DNA of 64,000 bases from JAEUIG01 sp046349775 (lineage in GTDB: Bacteria > Planctomycetota > Planctomycetia > Planctomycetales > Planctomycetaceae): the NCBI GenBank assembly GCA_046349775.1, contig JAXMBS010000002.1, positions 141,182 to 205,181 on the forward strand, read 5' to 3'. Below are positions 50,955-60,482 of this stretch, one piece after another. How positions within the stretch are numbered: position 1 is the stretch's first letter; each line of letters begins with the position of its first letter. The position numbers and the translations under genes are program-made. The notes beneath the pieces were generated by a model. That model searched no databases and was not told the origin of the DNA. It saw nothing but the letters and a program-made list of their open reading frames with translations.

Positions 50955-53444
50955 TCAATGGTTGAACAGGAACTCCTTCGTGTTCACCAGCGCCCACACG
51001 ATGTCCTCGTACGCCAATTGCGGATTGTCCTTATGCTTCTCGATGTGGGCTGTGGCGATTTTCAGCTCTTCGGCGTCCGGCTCGCGCGAGTACACCCACC
51101 GGTACAGCTCGCGCAGCTTCTCTTCGTCGGAGCGATTCTTGTCGGCGGCATACGTCGCCGCGCGACCGCCGCCCGCGGCAATCTTTCCCTGCACTTCGCT
51201 GCTGTTGAGCAGGTGCAGGCTCTGCGCCAGGTTCGCTTCCATCGACCGTTCGCACTCGCAGGCCGTGTCCGCCGCCGGCTGACCAAACACTTTCAGGAAG
51301 TACGGCGCGATCGACACATCCCGCAGCTGCATGGCCGACGTCCCCTTCGGCAGTCCGCTGTAGTCCTGCGACGAACCGGTCACCTGGTGGAACGCGTCGT
51401 ACAGCACTTCGGCGCCCAGCCGCTTCGGGTAGTAACGCGAGAAGTTCTGCTTGTCCTTCAGGTTGTACTCGTTCGGCAGCGACGTGAGCTGATACGTGGA
51501 CGACGTGCAGATCGTCCGCACGAGGTCTTTCAGGTCGTAGTGGCTCGCGACGAAGTGGCTCGCCAGTCCAGCCAACAGCTCGGGGTTCGACGGCGGGTTG
51601 GTCTCCCGCATGTCGTCTTCCGGCTCGACGATCCCGCGGTCGAAGAAGTGCTTCCAGTACCGGTTGACAAGCGAACGCGCGAAGTACGGGTTCGTCGGAT
51701 CGGACATCCAGGCTGCCAACTGGATGCGCGGGTCGCGATCCGGAGGCACATCCAGCGCGGGCGAACCGAGGCCGGCCGGCTTGAGCTGCTTGCCGGTGCG
51801 CGGGTGTTGCGCCTGCGCCTGTCCTTCGTTGTGGAAGATGCGTCTCTCGCGCGCCTGCGGGCTCAGGCCCACCTGCTGGTTCTTCGTGCCGATCCGGCTG
51901 AAGAACGCCGCAAAGCCGTAGTAGTCATCCTGGCTCCACTTCTCGAACGGATGGTGGTGGCACCGGGCGCACTGGATGCGAATCCCCAGGAACAACTGCG
52001 CCACGTCCTCGACCTGCTCGTTCGACTTTGCGACTTCGCGATACCAGATCGTCGCCGGGTTGTGCTCCGCGTCGCCGCTGGCGGTGATGATCTCGCTGAC
52101 GAACTGGTCGTACGGCTTGTTCTCGTACAGGCTGTCCCAGATCCACTGGTAGAACGCAAACGTGCCGGCCAGGTCATCCGGGTTGCGCTTCTTGTTGCGC
52201 AACACCATGTTCCACTTGTTGGCGAAGTAGTCGGCGTACTGCGGCGAGCTGAGCAGGCGATCGACCAGCTTCTCGCGCTTGCCCGGATCGGCCTCGGCGA
52301 GGAATGCTTTGACTTCCGTTTCCGTCGGGGTCGTCCCCGTGATGTCCACGTGCACCCGGCGGAGGAACGTCGCGTCGTCGCATACCGGCGACGGCGGAAT
52401 CCCCAGCAGCTTCAGCTTGTTGAAGACCGCCTCGTCGATGAAGTTCTTCACCGGCGGCAGCGCCGCGATTTCTGCTCCGAGCGGAATCGTCGCGCGGAAT
52501 GTCGACACCTGCCCCTGATACCGGGCCATGATCGCCACTTCACCGGCCAGGTCGAGCGTCGTCACCAGTCCCGTCGCGGCCGCTTCCGCCAAGTCCGGAT
52601 TGTTCGGCTCGTATAGCGCCATCCGCGTCACGTCTTCAACACTTCCATCGCTGTACTGCGCCAGCACCGCAATCTGCTGGGTCTTGTTCCGCCCCATCAG
52701 GCGGCCTTCCGGCACGCACTTGATTCCGACCACCTTCGGGTCTTCCGGCTTGCCGAACGGCATCCCCTGTTCGATCCACCGCACCAGCAGCTTGTACTCG
52801 TGACTGTCCGCATCGATCCTCTTGCCGCCGCCGTGTGGTGACGCCCCGCTCGCCTTCATCAACAGCAGACTCTTGTCGGGCGCGGGCAGAAAGATGCGCC
52901 GGCCGCGGGCTTCCTTCCGCAGGAACTCGAAATCGTCGTCCGGCACGAAACCGAGCAGCGACAGTTTGAATCCGTTTTGCCCGCTCGCCTTGCCGTGGCA
53001 GCCGCCGCCGTTGCAGCCGAACTTCGTAAAGATCGGCACGATTTCGTTCGTAAAGTTGATCGGATGCTGCTGGGCGAAGTCCTCGACGCGCACTTTGACA
53101 GTTCCCGCCGGTCCCTCGCTGCTGGTTGCCGTGACCACGGTCTCGCCGTCGGCCAGCGGCGTTACGAGGCCGGTCGCGTCAATCGCGACGATTCCGGCGG
53201 GCTCGCTGGCAAACGTCGCGGAGCGGGTGATGTCGGTCTGCAAACTGTCGGCATGGACCGCACTGACGATCAGCTGCTGTCGGGCGTCCCGCCCCCGGAC
53301 GACAACCGCATCGCCTGTCGCGGCCGGCTCGATTTTGACCGTCTGGATTGGTCCAGGCTGATCCGGCGTGGCCGCGGCGCCGGGGAGGGCCCAGGCGGCC
53401 AATGTGAGCAAGGGGACGGTCCATGCGAACAAGGTTCGTCGCAT
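50955..53444 (-). CDS. Exported DUF1549/DUF1553 protein with Ig-like N-terminus and CxxCH motifs
   Basis: A planctomycete surface protein of 829 aa. It starts at ATG 53444 after GGAGGAG, with a signal peptide ending GAA-ATPDQ. An Ig-like (BIG_2-type) domain lies at about residues 35-120 (AGIVAIDATGLVTPLADGET), then GCNGGGCHGKASGQNGFKLS (CxxxxCH), another Ig-like segment, then DUF1549 (about 345-560; DATFLRRVHVDITGTTPTET and CARCHHHPFEKWSQDD with CxxCH), then DUF1553 (about 590-820; FARSLVNRYWKHFFDRGIVE, RRYYPKRLGAEVLYDAFHQV-like). Function is not established; heme binding through the CxxCH motifs is plausible. It is the first gene after the promoter at 53609-53636. Confidence 0.9.
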   Translation of the reverse strand: MRRTLFAWTVPLLTLAAWALPGAAATPDQPGPIQTVKIEPAATGDAVVVRGRDARQQLIVSAVHADSLQTDITRSATFASEPAGIVAIDATGLVTPLADGETVVTATSSEGPAGTVKVRVEDFAQQHPINFTNEIVPIFTKFGCNGGGCHGKASGQNGFKLSLLGFVPDDDFEFLRKEARGRRIFLPAPDKSLLLMKASGASPHGGGKRIDADSHEYKLLVRWIEQGMPFGKPEDPKVVGIKCVPEGRLMGRNKTQQIAVLAQYSDGSVEDVTRMALYEPNNPDLAEAAATGLVTTLDLAGEVAIMARYQGQVSTFRATIPLGAEIAALPPVKNFIDEAVFNKLKLLGIPPSPVCDDATFLRRVHVDITGTTPTETEVKAFLAEADPGKREKLVDRLLSSPQYADYFANKWNMVLRNKKRNPDDLAGTFAFYQWIWDSLYENKPYDQFVSEIITASGDAEHNPATIWYREVAKSNEQVEDVAQLFLGIRIQCARCHHHPFEKWSQDDYYGFAAFFSRIGTKNQQVGLSPQARERRIFHNEGQAQAQHPRTGKQLKPAGLGSPALDVPPDRDPRIQLAAWMSDPTNPYFARSLVNRYWKHFFDRGIVEPEDDMRETNPPSNPELLAGLASHFVASHYDLKDLVRTICTSSTYQLTSLPNEYNLKDKQNFSRYYPKRLGAEVLYDAFHQVTGSSQDYSGLPKGTSAMQLRDVSIAPYFLKVFGQPAADTACECERSMEANLAQSLHLLNSSEVQGKIAAGGGRAATYAADKNRSDEEKLRELYRWVYSREPDAEELKIATAHIEKHKDNPQLAYEDIVWALVNTKEFLFNH

Positions 53445-53608
53445 CGTCTCTCCTCCGAAGCGGCTGTTGATAAGTGGCGGGTGCGACTCGCGGGGGAGTC
53501 CGGCGGCAGGAAAAACTTGGCAGGACGCGACCGGAAGGGGTTCCGGACGAGGCGGGGACCCGCGGGTGGGCTCCGTCCATGGAGCAACCTAAGTTCCCGA
53601 TACCATTC

Positions 53609-53636
53609 AACATATCAACGGTCACTTGCGTGTCAA
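53609..53636 (-). promoter_or_regulatory. Promoter of the DUF1549-PPC-WD40 operon
   Basis: Minus-strand TTGACA (53631-53636), a 16-base spacer and TATGTT (53609-53614), 165 bases before the start of the DUF1549 gene. The -35 is a perfect consensus hexamer. Confidence 0.7.
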
Positions 53637-54076
53637 GGCGATCGGGTCGAACCGGCTGGGGAACCGGGGGGAAATCTGCCGCCCGCCGCTGCGATCCCCC
53701 CGGCCAGTCTGCCCGCCGGAGTTCCACGTAAACCGCTGTCAGCCGCCCAACTCGGCTCAAGCCGGCCTGGGTGCCACGACACACGCCGGTTATCCGGCCA
53801 CCTGGCCGGGGGAACTGCAGGCGACCACGCCCGCGGTCAATTGCCAGCTGGCGATTCTTCCCTCGCAGGGACAGGGGTCCGACGTAGTGACATAATGTCT
53901 GTGACGCAACACAGCCGGCGTCTGCGCCCTCGAAACACCTAGTTCTGAACCACATCCCAAGCAGGTCTTCCTGCACGCTCTTTACACATCTCCACTGGTC
54001 GTGGCGACCACTCCCTGCGAGACTGCAGTCGCCCGGCCGCATCGGGACGATCCAGGCCAGCTTTGGAGGGACTCAA
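53637..54076. other. Divergent spacer, no gene recognised
   Basis: About 440 bases between the promoter of the minus-strand operon and the DUF4159 gene. It has no protein-like frame. The sequence just before 54077 contains GGAGGG, the ribosome binding site for that gene. No repeat family was recognised. Confidence 0.5.
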
Positions 54077-56488
54077 ATGCGACGGACATTTGCGCAGCTC
54101 TTGCTCGGAACGCTCGTTCTGGCCGACTTCGGGCGATCCGCTGGCGCTCAGGACGCCGACGCCAAGCTGCGCACCGACGTCCTCGATACGATCCGCCGTG
54201 CCCAGGAATTCCTGATCAACCGACAGTCGGCGGGCGGCATCTGGGACTCCAACGCCTATGCCGAGTATCCCCTCGGTCCCACTGCGCTCGCGGTCCAGGC
54301 ACTGCTCAACTCCGGTCTGCCCCCCGAGCATCGCGCAGTCTCGCGGGGATTGCAGGTCCTCAGAGACCAGCCGGCCCCTTCGTCCACTTCTATGAACTGG
54401 CGACCTGCATCATGGAGCGCTCGCCGCCGCCGGGCAGCCGGCCGACGTCGGCCGCATTGGCACGATGGCGGCACAACCGAGCGTCTGCAACTCAAGGAAG
54501 CGCCGGGAACCGTGGACGAAGCGCCTGGGGTATGGCAGCCGTCTCAGGGGAGACGACTGGTGGGATAACAGCAACACGCAGTTCGCCGCTGGGCCTGCGA
54601 GAAGCGGCCTTGGCGCCGGCATCCCTACTGACGAGGACGTCCGCAGAACGCGCAGGACCACTGGATGATGACGACCGCCCAGCAACCGGTCGCCGCGCAG
54701 CGCGGCGCCGCATATGCCTGGAGCTACACCGACGGACGCGGATTTGGCGGCTCCGGCAGTATGACCACTGCCGGGATCTCGTCACTGACGATCACGTCCG
54801 GATTTGTGCGGAGCCTCAAGGGGGAGACGGCCGACGGCGACATCGACTGCTGCGGCACAAACTCCACAGACGAAGACGTCCGGCTGGCCATTGACGCCGG
54901 CAACCGCTGGCTGGCTCAACGTTTCACCGTCGGCACCAATCCCGGTGGGCCTAACAACCTCCTCTACTACCTCTACGGTCTGGAGCGCGCCGGGCGCCTC
55001 ACCGGGACTCGCTTCTACGGCGACCACGACTGGTATCGCCAGGGCGCCAGGTTTTTGCACGATACTCAAAACATTCGTTTCGGAAGCTGGCCGGATGACC
55101 GTGGCGACGAAGTCGTCGGCACCAGTCTCGCACTGCTGTTTTTGTCCAAGGGGCTCTCGCCGGTCCTCGTCAACAAGCTCAAGTTCGGACCGCGCGACGT
55201 GATCGATCGCGAGCCGGACTCCTCCTACTGGAACCAGCATCCCCGCGACGTCAGCAACCTCTGCGACTACATCAGTGGGCGCGCCAAGTGGCCCCGGCTC
55301 GTCACCTGGCAGGTCCTCGACCTCAAGGTCGCGACTCAGACGGAAGGGGTCAGTGCCCTCCTCCAGGCGCCGGTCCAGTATCTCAGCGGGCGGCAGAACC
55401 TCGACCACATCGACGATGACGAAGTCGCGCTCCTGCGGGACTATCTCGCTCAAGGCGGGTTTCTGTTCGCGGTGCAGGCCTGCGACAGCGCCGACTTCGA
55501 CGAAGGCTTCCGCCGGCTCGTGACGCGGCTGTACCCCGACGGCGACCAGCAGCTCCGCAAATTGCCGCCGACCCACGACATCTACCGCAGCGAGTTCCTG
55601 CTCAACGAAGGGGCGCCCGAACTGTGGGGCGTCGACGTCGGCTGCCGCACGGCCATCGTCTATGCGCCGTTCGACCACGCCTGCCGCTGGGACCACTGGA
55701 TGAAGCACGACCCGCCGCGCAGGCACACCGCCGTGCGCACGCAGATCATGAAGTCCATGCAGCTCGCGACGAACGTCCTGGCGTATGCCACCGGCCGCGA
55801 ACTCGCCGACCGGCTCGATCGACCCGAAGCCATCGGTTTGGAAACCGAAGACGCCCTCAATCGCGGCAAGACCGTCATCGCCCGGCTCCGTCACACCGGC
55901 GGGTTCGATACCGCCCCGCATGCTCTCCAGCATGCCCGGTTGGCGCTCGAAAAGATCGGCATCGAACTCTCACCACAGGCGCCGACGCTGCCGGCGACCG
56001 ACCCGGCGCTGTTCGACTTCCCGCTGCTGTACATGCACGGCCGCAAGAACTTCGCCCTCACCGAAGCGGAGCGCGCCAAGCTCCGCGAGTACCTGAACAA
56101 CGGCGGCTTCCTGTTCGCCGACTCCTCCTGCGGCGTCCTGCAGTTCGACAGCAGCTTCCGGCAGCTGATCCTGCAGATGTTCGACCGCAAGCTGGAGCGG
56201 ATTCCGATCGAGCACGAGCTGTACAACAATTCGCTGTCGTACGACATTCGGCAGGTCCGCCGGCGGATTCCGACCGGCGACACCGGCGCGGCGCTGGGCC
56301 TGCAGGAGACCCGCGGCGCACCGGTGCTGGAAGGGCTGGAGCTCGACGGACGTTACGTCGTGGTCTACAGCAAGTATGATCTGAGCTGCGCCCTGGAGCG
56401 GCAGACCCCGGTCTCGTGCGCCGGCTACCCGCGCGACGAAGCGGCCAGGATTATCGTCAACATCGTGTTGTACGGACTGTCGCAATAA
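54077..56488 (+). CDS. DUF4159 protein with terpenoid-cyclase-like N-terminus, broken by clustered indels
   Basis: It starts at ATG 54077 (GGAGGG upstream), with a signal peptide (MRRTFAQLLLGTLVLADFG) and an alpha-toroid-like segment (DTIRRAQEFLINRQSAGGIW, GPTALAVQALLNSGLPPEH). Between about 54365 and 54670 the reading changes frame several times: ELATCIMERS, RGDDWWDNSNTQF and DHWMMTTAQQPVAAQRGAA are all recognisable but in different frames. From about 54665 it continues cleanly to 56488: KTFVRSL, YYLYGLERAGRLTG, then two similar DUF4159 copies, DRALREYLNNGGFLFAD-like (KLREYLNNGGFLFADSSCGV) and LLRDYLAQGGFLFAVQACDS. The total is 804 codons, and the first and last frames agree. The function of DUF4159 is unknown. 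The damage is clustered, so suspect low-quality sequence. Confidence 0.82.
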
Positions 56489-56573
56489 GAGAGGGGCAAA
56501 GGATTAAAGGAGTCCAGGAGCAAAGGGAAAGCGCGCCTTGGACGTCCCTCTGCTCCTTTGATCCTCTACTCCT
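56489..56573. repeat. Degenerate AAAGGAGTCCAGGAGCAAAGG hairpin repeat upstream of ispG
   Basis: GGCAAAGGATTAAAGGAGTC, CAGGAGCAAAGGG on the left is mirrored by CCTCTGCTCCTTTGATCC, TCTACTCCTTTGCTCC on the right. The halves are approximate reverse complements. It could act as a terminator-like or stabilising hairpin between the DUF4159 gene and ispG. Confidence 0.6.
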
Positions 56574-56606
56574 TTGCTCCGCATTACCCACGCCCCACTA
56601 CCCACC

Positions 56607-57740
56607 TTGAATCGCAATCCCACTCGTGCCGTACGCATCGGCTCCGTCAATATCGGCGGCGGCCACCCCGTCGCCGTTCAGAGCATGACGGCCACGCACA
56701 CTCAGGACATCGACAAGACCGTCGGTCAGATCCAGGATCTCGTCAACGCCGGCGCCGACGTCGTCCGCATTGCCGTGGACAGCAAGAAGGACGCCGACGC
56801 CCTTGCCGAAATCAGCAAGCGGGTCGAAGCCAATCTGTCGGTCGACCTCCAGGAGAACTACCGGCTTGCGGAACACGTCGCGCCGTACGTCTCGAAAGTC
56901 CGCTATAACCCCGGGCACTTGTATCACCACGAGCGCGAGAAGCCCTGGCAGGAAAAAGTGAAATACCTGGCCGACGTCGCCGGCGCCAACGACTGCGCGA
57001 TGCGCGTCGGCGTCAACTGCGGCTCCGTCGACCCGGCCAAGAAGGAAAAGTACGACCCGCACGACGCGATCTCGCCGATGCTCGAAAGCGCGCTCGACCA
57101 CTGTGCCTTCCTCGATTCGATCGGCTTCACCCGCTACTGCGTCTCGCTGAAGGATTCCGATCCCCAGCAGGTCATCGACGTCAACCGCCGTTTCGCAGCC
57201 GAGCGTCCCGACGTCCCGCTGCATCTCGGCGTCACCGAAGCCGGCATGCCCCCGGACGGCATCATCAAAACCCGCATCGCGTTCGAGCAGCTCATCAGCC
57301 GCGGGATCGGCGACACGATCCGCGTCTCGCTGACGGTTCCCAACAACCGCAAACACGAAGAGATTGCCGCCGGCCGCAAGATCCTCGACGACATCGCCAG
57401 CGGCCGCGTCCGCAGCGTGGTCGATTTCGGCCTCAGCACGCTGAACATCATCAGTTGTCCGAGCTGCTCGCGCGTCGAGAACGAAGCCTTTGTCGAACTG
57501 GCCCAGCAGGTCAAGGAGATGACCGCCTACGCCAAAGACCACAAGATCACGATCGCCGTCATGGGCTGCCGCGTGAACGGCCCCGGCGAAACGGACGACG
57601 CCGACCTCGGCCTGTGGTGCGGACCCAACTACGTCAATTTCAAGCGCGGTCCCGAAGACATCGGCGCCTTCAGCTACGACGACATCCTCCCGCGCCTCCG
57701 CGCGGAACTCGACCAGCTCATCGCAGCTCGCCAGTCATGA
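56607..57740 (+). CDS. ispG: 4-hydroxy-3-methylbut-2-en-1-yl diphosphate synthase
   Basis: IspG (GcpE) is the iron-sulfur enzyme that converts MEcPP to HMBPP in the MEP pathway of isoprenoid synthesis. Family features: RIGSVNIGGGHPVAVQSMTA, DVVRIAVDSKKDADALAEIS, RYNPGHLYHHEREKPWQEKV, and the Fe-S ligands in SCPSCSRVE (two Cys) and AVMGCRVNGPGE (third Cys), followed by GLWCGPNYVNFKRG. About 377 aa. No ATG lies near the conserved start; TTG 56607 (reads NRNPTRAVRIG) is the closest, TTG 56574 is an alternative. No other MEP genes are adjacent. Confidence 0.95.
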   Translation: MNRNPTRAVRIGSVNIGGGHPVAVQSMTATHTQDIDKTVGQIQDLVNAGADVVRIAVDSKKDADALAEISKRVEANLSVDLQENYRLAEHVAPYVSKVRYNPGHLYHHEREKPWQEKVKYLADVAGANDCAMRVGVNCGSVDPAKKEKYDPHDAISPMLESALDHCAFLDSIGFTRYCVSLKDSDPQQVIDVNRRFAAERPDVPLHLGVTEAGMPPDGIIKTRIAFEQLISRGIGDTIRVSLTVPNNRKHEEIAAGRKILDDIASGRVRSVVDFGLSTLNIISCPSCSRVENEAFVELAQQVKEMTAYAKDHKITIAVMGCRVNGPGETDDADLGLWCGPNYVNFKRGPEDIGAFSYDDILPRLRAELDQLIAARQS

Positions 57741-57774
57741 CCACCCTGCCACGCCCGTTGCGCAGGGTGTGAAG

Positions 57775-57815
57775 AACGGTGTCGCTGATCGCTGACGCCT
57801 GATCGCTTCCTCCCT
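57775..57815. repeat. CTGACGCCTGATCGC repeat phrase between ispG and the DUF5009 gene
   Basis: GTGTCGCTGATCGCTGACGC, CTGATCGCTTCC belong to the CTGACGGCTGAC phrase family found at 29577, 44236 and 59440. It lies between two convergent genes. Confidence 0.4.
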
Positions 57816-58942
57816 CACACCCGCAGAAACACCCGCTTCCGATACAGGAAATACAGCAGCAGCCACTTGAGGGCCAGCACTGCGACCGCCCCCAACAGCG
57901 GCGCGTACGCTCCGGTGTGCGGCAGCGCGCCGCCCAAGAGCCGCTCCAGCATGAACTTGAAGTCGATGAACTTCGGCAGCATGTAGATCAGGATCGAGTT
58001 CATCCCGATCACGACGAAGAAGAATGCCCACCGCCGCAGCCGCCACACGTCAATCACCAGGTAGAACAACGACAGAAATAGCAGGCTCCATCCCGCGCAG
58101 TGCAGCACGAACGAGCTCGACCACAGGTTCTTGTTGATCGGAAAGTCCCGGTCCCAGAAGTGCGCGAGAGCCAGGCAGATGGCCCCGACGACCGCCATTG
58201 CGGCAGTCTTGAAATATCCGCTCCGCTGGCTGTCCTTCAAAAACTGTCCGGTCATCGCGCCGGCCAGCGCCGTGCCGATCGCCGGGATTGTCGCGAACAG
58301 TCCCTCCGGATCGCGGACCTCTTTGTAGAGTTTGCCGGGAATCAACGTCCGGTCGATGTAATCGGTGAGCGTGTGTCCCGGTTCCAGGTCGCCGGCGCCG
58401 AATCCGGGCACCGGGACAAACTTCAGCGCCGCCCAGTACCCGATCAGCAGTCCTGCGAACCAGACCAAACGCCCGCGCCACCCCGTGTTGAGAGCAATCA
58501 GTCCGGCGAACAGATACGCCAGTCCGATCCGCCCCAGCACGCTCGGCAGCCGCGTGTCGGGCCACTGGAAACTGAGCAGGCCGTTGTAGATCGCGCCCAG
58601 CAGCACCAGCACCAGACCCCGAATGACCACATGCAGCGCCACTCGCCCTTTTGAATCTCCCCGCGCAAGTCGCTTGTCGAACGAGAACGGCATCGACGCG
58701 CCGGCCATGAACAAGAACAGCGGAAAGATCAGGTCGTAGAACTTGAACCCGTGCCATTCTGGGTGATGCAGTTGATCCGACAGCCAGTCCAGCCAGGGCC
58801 AGTCGGTCAGTTTTGCGGCCTCATGGACGATTCTCTCCGCGCCCATGATCCAGAACATGTCGAACCCGCGCAGCGCATCGAGACTGACCAGCCGCTGGTC
58901 GCGCAGATCGGTGAGCGGCAGCGGAGATGAGCTCGTAGACAT
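57815..58942 (-). CDS. DUF5009 / heparan-N-acetyltransferase-like membrane protein
   Basis: A 375-residue multi-pass membrane protein starting MSTSSSPLPLTDLRDQRLVS at 58942. Family features: RLVSLDALRGFDMFWIMGAE (first helix, with the conserved Asp-Ala-Leu-Arg-Gly), FKFYDLIFPLFLFMAGASMP, and later LHCAGWSLLFLSLFYLVIDV, RRWAFFFVVIGMNSILIYML. About ten helices are visible. Related proteins move acetyl groups to sugars across the membrane. The stop at 57815 is close to the convergent ispG. It is not in an operon with its right-hand neighbour. Confidence 0.88.
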   Translation of the reverse strand: MSTSSSPLPLTDLRDQRLVSLDALRGFDMFWIMGAERIVHEAAKLTDWPWLDWLSDQLHHPEWHGFKFYDLIFPLFLFMAGASMPFSFDKRLARGDSKGRVALHVVIRGLVLVLLGAIYNGLLSFQWPDTRLPSVLGRIGLAYLFAGLIALNTGWRGRLVWFAGLLIGYWAALKFVPVPGFGAGDLEPGHTLTDYIDRTLIPGKLYKEVRDPEGLFATIPAIGTALAGAMTGQFLKDSQRSGYFKTAAMAVVGAICLALAHFWDRDFPINKNLWSSSFVLHCAGWSLLFLSLFYLVIDVWRLRRWAFFFVVIGMNSILIYMLPKFIDFKFMLERLLGGALPHTGAYAPLLGAVAVLALKWLLLYFLYRKRVFLRV

Positions 58943-59391
58943 GATCAGTCGAGTCGCAGAATATGGACAGAGGGTGTTCGTCGATATTGTCGCAACGCGC
59001 ATTCTGCCTTCAACGAAGCGCCGCGCCGAGTTTGCCTGCTGGAGAACGCCGTCCGCATCGCAACGAGTCCAGCCCCTGCGGTGGCGACCAAGAGAGGAGT
59101 CGCAACCATAACGTGCTGTCGCACAGAATGTTGCGTCCACCGACGCGTGCACAACTTCGCATTCCCGCATCCCGCCCGGCCCGCTATACTCCCGCCCCCC
59201 ACTCAATGTCGCCGTCCGCGCTCGGTCTGGTCCGTCCCTGACGAGACCACTCCGCGCAGCGGCCTCCCGGCGACTCGTTACCCCTGACTGTATTCCCAAA
59301 TCGTCACACCTGGCGGCGGACCCGCCCGGGCGGGTGCACGCTTCTGCACGATGCAGTGGCGCGCCGTTCACAGCATTATTCGGGTGACACG
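58943..59391. other. Divergent spacer, nothing recognised
   Basis: About 450 bases upstream of both the DUF5009 gene and the lipoprotein gene. Frames across it translate to arginine/serine-rich, low-complexity sequence. No promoter pair close to consensus was found on either strand. Confidence 0.45.
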
Positions 59392-60468
59392 ATGTCTCCC
59401 CAGCACAACCGAGAACGGCAATCCCCAGCGGCGTTCGGCTGTCAGCCGTCAGCGACCAGATTGCGCGCGAATCCCGAATTCCAAATTCCAATATCCAAAA
59501 TCCAGAATACGCTCTTCGTTCCGTTCCTCATACTAGCCCTCATCGTCTCCCCCGGCTGCGGCACGACCAAGCAGGCGGAAGCCACCCTGCAATTGCTTTC
59601 GTCCGACGCCATCGACCGCTCGATCGCGCGCATCGACTTCTCTCCCCTTAAGGGCCAGACCGTTTTTCTCGAGACGAAATACATTGTCGACCCGAAGATT
59701 ACGAACTTCGTGAACGCCAATTACGTAATCAGCTCGCTCCGCCAGCAGCTCTACGCAGCCGGCTGCCTGATCCAGGAGAAGGCCGAAGAGGCCGACTACG
59801 TCGTAGAAGCCCGCATCGGTACGCTGGGCAACGACGAGAACAGCATCATCTATGGCGTCCCGGCAAATAACGCGTTGAGCGCCGCCTCCACAATCCTGCC
59901 GAGCGCCCCGCCGATTCCCGCGATGCCGGAAATCTCGATCGCCCGCAAGGACGCGAAGATGGCGGCCGCCAAGATCGCCGCTTTCGCCTACGAGCGCAAG
60001 ACGCACCAGGTCGTCTGGCAGTCCGGCCTGTCGGTGGCAAAGAGCACCTCGCGCGACACGTGGGTCCTCGGCGCCGGACCGTTCGGACGCAGCACCGCCG
60101 ACGACGGTTGGCAGTTCGCCGGCTCAAAGGTTCGTCTCCCCTTCATGAAGCGTAAGCAACCGATGACTGGCGCCGTCGCCGCCTATGGCCAGGAAATGCT
60201 CTTCCGCCGCCCGACCTCAAAAGAAGAAGACAAGCCCAGTGACGGCAAAGACGCCGCCAAGCCTGCCAGCGGCATCCAACAGGCCTCCGCCGAACAAGTG
60301 AAGCCCGACGCCGCCAGCACCGCGCCCGTTGCCGCTGCGTCCGCGACGACTCCGGCCCCACCCGTGACGCCCGCCGCTGCACCAGCGGGAACTGCCACAG
60401 TCAACACTGCTCCTGCCGCGACACCGCAGCCTCCGGCCCCACCCCCCTCCGCCAACGGCGCAAAGTAA
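59392..60468 (+). CDS. Probable lipoprotein, planctomycete-type
   Basis: The recognisable protein begins LFVPFLILALIVSPGCGTTK (about 59515-59575): a hydrophobic helix followed by an SPGC lipobox-like site, so Cys is probably lipidated. Mature part: LLSSDAIDRSIARIDFSPLK, GQTVFLETKYIVDPKITNFV, and a tail of about 90 residues rich in A, P, T and S. The start is unclear: ATG 59392 forces a 40-residue leader through the A/T-rich intergenic repeat at 59440-59515, while no ATG lies closer. The real start may be a rare codon or lie behind an indel. The function is unknown; I think similar proteins exist in other planctomycetes. Confidence 0.75.
   Translation: MSPQHNRERQSPAAFGCQPSATRLRANPEFQIPISKIQNTLFVPFLILALIVSPGCGTTKQAEATLQLLSSDAIDRSIARIDFSPLKGQTVFLETKYIVDPKITNFVNANYVISSLRQQLYAAGCLIQEKAEEADYVVEARIGTLGNDENSIIYGVPANNALSAASTILPSAPPIPAMPEISIARKDAKMAAAKIAAFAYERKTHQVVWQSGLSVAKSTSRDTWVLGAGPFGRSTADDGWQFAGSKVRLPFMKRKQPMTGAVAAYGQEMLFRRPTSKEEDKPSDGKDAAKPASGIQQASAEQVKPDAASTAPVAAASATTPAPPVTPAAAPAGTATVNTAPAATPQPPAPPPSANGAK
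59440..59515. repeat. Repeat phrases CTGTCAGCCGTCAGC and AATTCCAAATTCC overlapping the lipoprotein leader
   Basis: GGCTGTCAGCCGTCAGCGAC (the CTGACGGCTGAC family, reverse complement) is followed by CGAATCCCGAATTCCAAATT, CCAATATCCAAAATCC (the AAATCCGAAATCC family of 31556). The frame of the lipoprotein gene runs through both. Confidence 0.5.
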
Positions 60469-60482
60469 TCGCGACTGCCTCG

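Noticed and set aside
54001..54894. A 297-residue plus-strand protein overlapping the start of the DUF4159 gene
   Set aside because: It only touches real protein in a short part (YELATCIMERS) through the indel cluster; the rest is arginine-rich.
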